DNA of 64,000 bases. It comes from Metallyticus violacea. Lineage: Eukaryota > Arthropoda > Insecta > Mantodea > Metallyticidae. Positions 61,225 through 64,000 of this stretch are shown one piece after another; position 1 is the stretch's first letter; every line of letters starts with the position of its first letter. A program made the translations under genes and the position numbers. Location of the stretch: contig CM060833.1 in assembly GCA_030762175.1 (NCBI GenBank), forward strand, positions 5,174,001 to 5,238,000, given 5' to 3'. The notes beneath the pieces were generated by a model. The model saw only the letters and a program-made list of their open reading frames with translations, made no database searches and had not been told where the DNA came from.

Positions 61225-61325
61225 TAATTAAGATTATTATATGATTGAGTCAAACTACACACTCTTATTGGCTCCACTTACTTGTTTAAAGGTAGTACAT
61301 GTTTCGCAGACAATTTTCCCGATCA
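61225..61325 (+). repeat. Single arm of the foldback element
   Basis: Matches the outer part of the arms at 47866-47950 and 48410-48505 (gattgagtcaaactacacac, then catgtttcgcagacaa). Confidence 0.75.
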
Positions 61326-61822
61326 TCATCTAACCGTAAGCTTTGTCTTCTACTCCATATAAAGGCAAACATAGAAACAGTTGAAGGACTTGGAAAGCTG
61401 CATGCATTTTATGCTTCGGATTTACTACTCGGCAATTTAACGACGACGAAGACGGAGTTGAAATTCCTACACCACCGGCTCAGACGTTTGGCGTGGTTGC
61501 CACATGACACAATGGAAGCTCTATCTGCAACTATCAAATGGTCTTGATTAACTCTGCCTCGGTATGTTTCGATTACCCCAACTCTACCAGTATCTACGGC
61601 CAAGAACGAACACTATTTTTCCATCCTAATAAGAATCAAGACACACCTGAGGAATTTAACTAGTGAGGCACACCTAATGAAGGGGCGGGCGTTCATACAC
61701 GGTAAATGATTTGATAAAGCAAAGTAACCACGTCTTGATTTTGTTCTGCAAATTTCTGGTAAATGTTTTAATAAATTGCGCTGTTTCATACGTATGTCTA
61801 TGTTAATATGTATATAAAATTA

Positions 61823-63431
61823 AACCTACAAAAATGTATACACACTTCAGGCAAAGAAAAAAACTGTTAACATAACAAAACTGAATTCACACAAACAGAA
61901 AATGATGAGCACTAATTCTCTTAGACTTTTACAGTTACAACAGTTGCTCAAAATGCCCACTATCGACGTCGATACACTTCTGAGTACGTTGAACTACTGA
62001 TTGAGCAACGTTTGCGAAAGTGTCCTCAGCGATTGCAGCACATGCCGTTTCAATATCTTCCCGAAATACTGCCAGTGTAGCTGGTTTTCTATGGTATGCA
62101 ACATCCTTAAGAGTTCCCCATAGGTAGAATTCCAACGGAGTTAGATCCAGAGAACGCGGTGGAAACTCAATCGGACCTCTTCGTCTTATCCAGTACCTTG
62201 GAAGATTGTCATCAAGGTACGCACGTACATCTCGGTGGTAATGTGGTGGTGCACCATCCTGTTGGAAGTAAAAATTCCTCATTTCCATAGAGTGTATGAA
62301 TGGCGGGTAAGACGGACGTGCGTATCATGTTCAGGTACACTGGGTCAGTTACTGTTCCTTCAAAAAAGAATGGTCCAATTAGACCCCTAGATGACAACCC
62401 CACACTAAACATTAATTGCAAGTAAATTAACAGTCTTTTCCAAAATAACATGTGTTTTGCACACCAGTATATACAGTTATGCCGGTAACAGTTCCGTTCA
62501 ACTTAAATTGTGTCTCGTCGGATCAAACAACTTTCCCTACGAAGACCGACCGGGTGGCCGAGGTCGTTAAGGCGCGGACTCGTGAGCGGGAGGTCTGGGG
62601 TTCGAATCCCACCAGGACCGTCCTCCCTGACTGAGATTTTTTTCCCCTCCAGGTTTTCCTCAGTCTTCATAACTGGCAAATGCCAGGGAGGTACCCTAAA
62701 CTTAAGCCTGGAATGCTTCCCCCCAAAATCCTTCCCCAATTTAGCATTTCATTTGAGGTATCATCAATGTCCACCGTCTGTGGTGCCTCAGTAGTATAAA
62801 CGGACGTTAAACACTACTCAAAAAAAACTATGAAGACCTCATCCTCTTGTACCATGGCCGAAACCACACAGTGCTGTATTCTCCAATCAGGGTCATCTTC
62901 ATTTAATGCATGCAAAAGTCCTGGGATGAAAACTTTCAATTTTGCAGTTTTAATAATACGACGTACGCTGGTTCTGCTAATCCCAGTCTCACGTGCACAT
63001 TGCTTTGTAGATTTCTGCGGCGAGTGCTCAAAACGTTCCAAAACCATAGCCGAGGACGCGGGGCTTGTTGCTGTGCGAGGTCTCCCAGATCTGCCCTTGT
63101 GAACATCGCATACAGTACCATGAGTCTCAAATATCTCTCTGATGCGTGCAGTTGTTACTCGTGTTGACGGTTCTGTTCTGAATACACGTCTCCATTGCCT
63201 TTCAACTTCAACAACATTCTTGGTTTTCCAATACCACTTCAAAATTGCTTTCCGCTGTTCAAACGATAATCTTGACTCCATTTTGTTGTAGCAACGATAG
63301 TATAACGTAATGAGTCACGTCTGTTTATAGAACATCATACTACACATTACTGCTGTTTTTCGGTCCAACTTTGAAATATATTAAATAGATACATCTACTG
63401 TGAAAGTGTGTACACATTTTTTGACACCCTT
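61823..63431 (-). mobile_element. DD41D (rosa-like) Tc1/mariner element, interrupted by SINE1
   Basis: The minus-strand transposase starts MESRLSFEQRKAILKWYW (63281). It has an HTH/DUF4817-type N-terminus (GRSGRPRTA, RETGISRTSVRRII), SDETQFKLNGTVTG (first Asp), FYFQQDGAPPHYHRDVRAYL (second Asp) and DLTPLEFYLWGTLKD. Counting residues from the second Asp, the third acidic position is 42 later, so the spacing is DD41D; here it is Glu (LEF), whereas the deletion derivative at 10459 has Asp (LDF). The right terminal sequence gtgtacacattttttgacaccc is intact. The left (acctacaaaaatgtatacac) is diverged. SINE1 splits it at 62548-62827. Confidence 0.82.
62548..62827 (+). repeat. SINE1 inside the DD41D element
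   Basis: Flanked by an 11-bp duplication with one mismatch (ctacgaagacc, 62537-62547; ctatgaagacc, 62828-62838). Confidence 0.93.
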
Positions 63432-63433
63432 GG

Positions 63434-63722
63434 TTTTGATTGATTGATTGATTTATTTATGAACGCTCTTTAACATGTCAGATCATCAGCGTCCCATTCA
63501 ACTCAGGGCGTGAAACGGCCGACAAATTTTGCTCAGAAGCCTCTCTTTCAGGCTTGAGGTTCTTTATCGTGCCGTAAATGTACGACACGGGACCCACGGC
63601 TTTAAGGAAGCGATATTTAGAATTTTTACGCCCGAAAAAATCCATCGGTCCTGGCCGGGTTTGAACCCGCGATCTCGGGTATAGGAGGCAAGTATGGTAA
63701 CCACTACACCACCAGGACCGAT
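63434..63722 (-). repeat. SINE2 copy with target-site duplication at the DD41D terminus
   Basis: Full length on the minus strand with a (TTGA)n-type tail at the left. It is flanked by the 13-bp duplication ttgacacccttgg (63421-63433 and 63723-63735), which overlaps the end of the DD41D element. Confidence 0.95.
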
Positions 63723-63735
63723 TTGACACCCTTGG

Positions 63736-64000
63736 CATTTACAGTACTTTAAAATGTATGGCGTTGAAACGACAAGGATTAATTAAAATGCTTTAAAAGG
63801 TACTGCACAGGCCTACCCGAAACAAAATCATAAATACGCCAACGAACACTCGAGCCAGTGATTTTACTTTAAAATGAACATTCTGTTTGTGCCCTAAGCT
63901 TGTTACATGGAACAGCATGCACGACATTCGGGAGCACAATTCTACATCTTTATAAGGAACTATACTTGCACTCGCTAAAACAGAAATAACTGCCAGTTTC
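63736..64000. other. Unassigned right edge
   Basis: Nothing recognised. Confidence 0.5.

Noticed and set aside
62554..62625. tRNA-like strings with A-box and B-box type motifs, seen in all SINE1 and SINE2 heads
   Set aside because: They are heads of SINEs followed by the shared SINE body. No complete cloverleaf with discriminator and independent ends was found, so no tRNA gene is called.
63478..63738. 86-codon frame, also 47158-47343
   Set aside because: Read-through of SINE2 copies.

Overview
This window is eukaryotic, AT-rich and intron-bearing, and is dominated by decayed transposons. The intron/exon structures, the dense mariner, Tc1 and piggyBac relics and the tRNA-like SINEs all point to an arthropod. 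A large-genome insect (cockroach, termite or stick-insect type) is my best guess from the repeat style, but that is inference. There are no bacterial features, operons, CRISPR arrays or true tRNA/rRNA genes that I can support.

Two host genes can be rebuilt exon by exon, both on the minus strand. (1) A secreted trypsin-type S1 serine protease lies at 25828-40142. It has seven coding exons, encodes 251 aa, carries the full His/Asp/Ser triad and Asp189, and has a TATA box upstream of the start. (2) The spliceosomal protein BUD31/G10 lies at 43406-54313. It has four coding exons and encodes 144 aa, the usual length for this very conserved protein. All junctions are GT-AG and all reading phases close. 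A further candidate exon of unknown gene lies at 55162-55334.

Region by region: 1-6.5 kb holds a Tc1/mariner-superfamily relic cut by the window edge, a duplicated anonymous repeat (R1) and AT-rich spacer. 6.5-14 kb holds a composite repeat (leader, TG run and tandem units of about 140 bp), a 5S-like/purine-rich element, an LTR-like segment, a deletion derivative of a DD41D element, a mariner relic and SINEs. 14-25 kb holds anonymous repeat R2, a GC-rich island, SINEs, several mariner relics and a possible conserved noncoding element. 25.8-40 kb is the trypsin gene, whose introns are filled with nested transposons. 40.7-43.4 kb is intergenic with mariner relics. 43.4-54.3 kb is BUD31, whose introns contain piggyBac, LINE, Penelope-like and foldback sequences plus a 258-bp tandem duplication beside exon 3. 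55.6-56.9 kb is a complete but dead TIR element with TA target duplications. 58-64 kb holds a hAT-like fragment, spacer, SINEs and a DD41D element split by a SINE.

Two SINE families account for most small repeats. SINE1 (about 280 bp, tRNA-like head, shared body) has at least 13 clear copies. SINE2 (about 285 bp, a different tRNA-like head) has eight. Several copies show target-site duplications inside other transposons, which gives a relative order of insertion. I found no new multi-gene system. The most informative observations are the mariner inserted 6-7 bp from a trypsin splice donor, the 258-bp intronic duplication, and the three-locus composite array.
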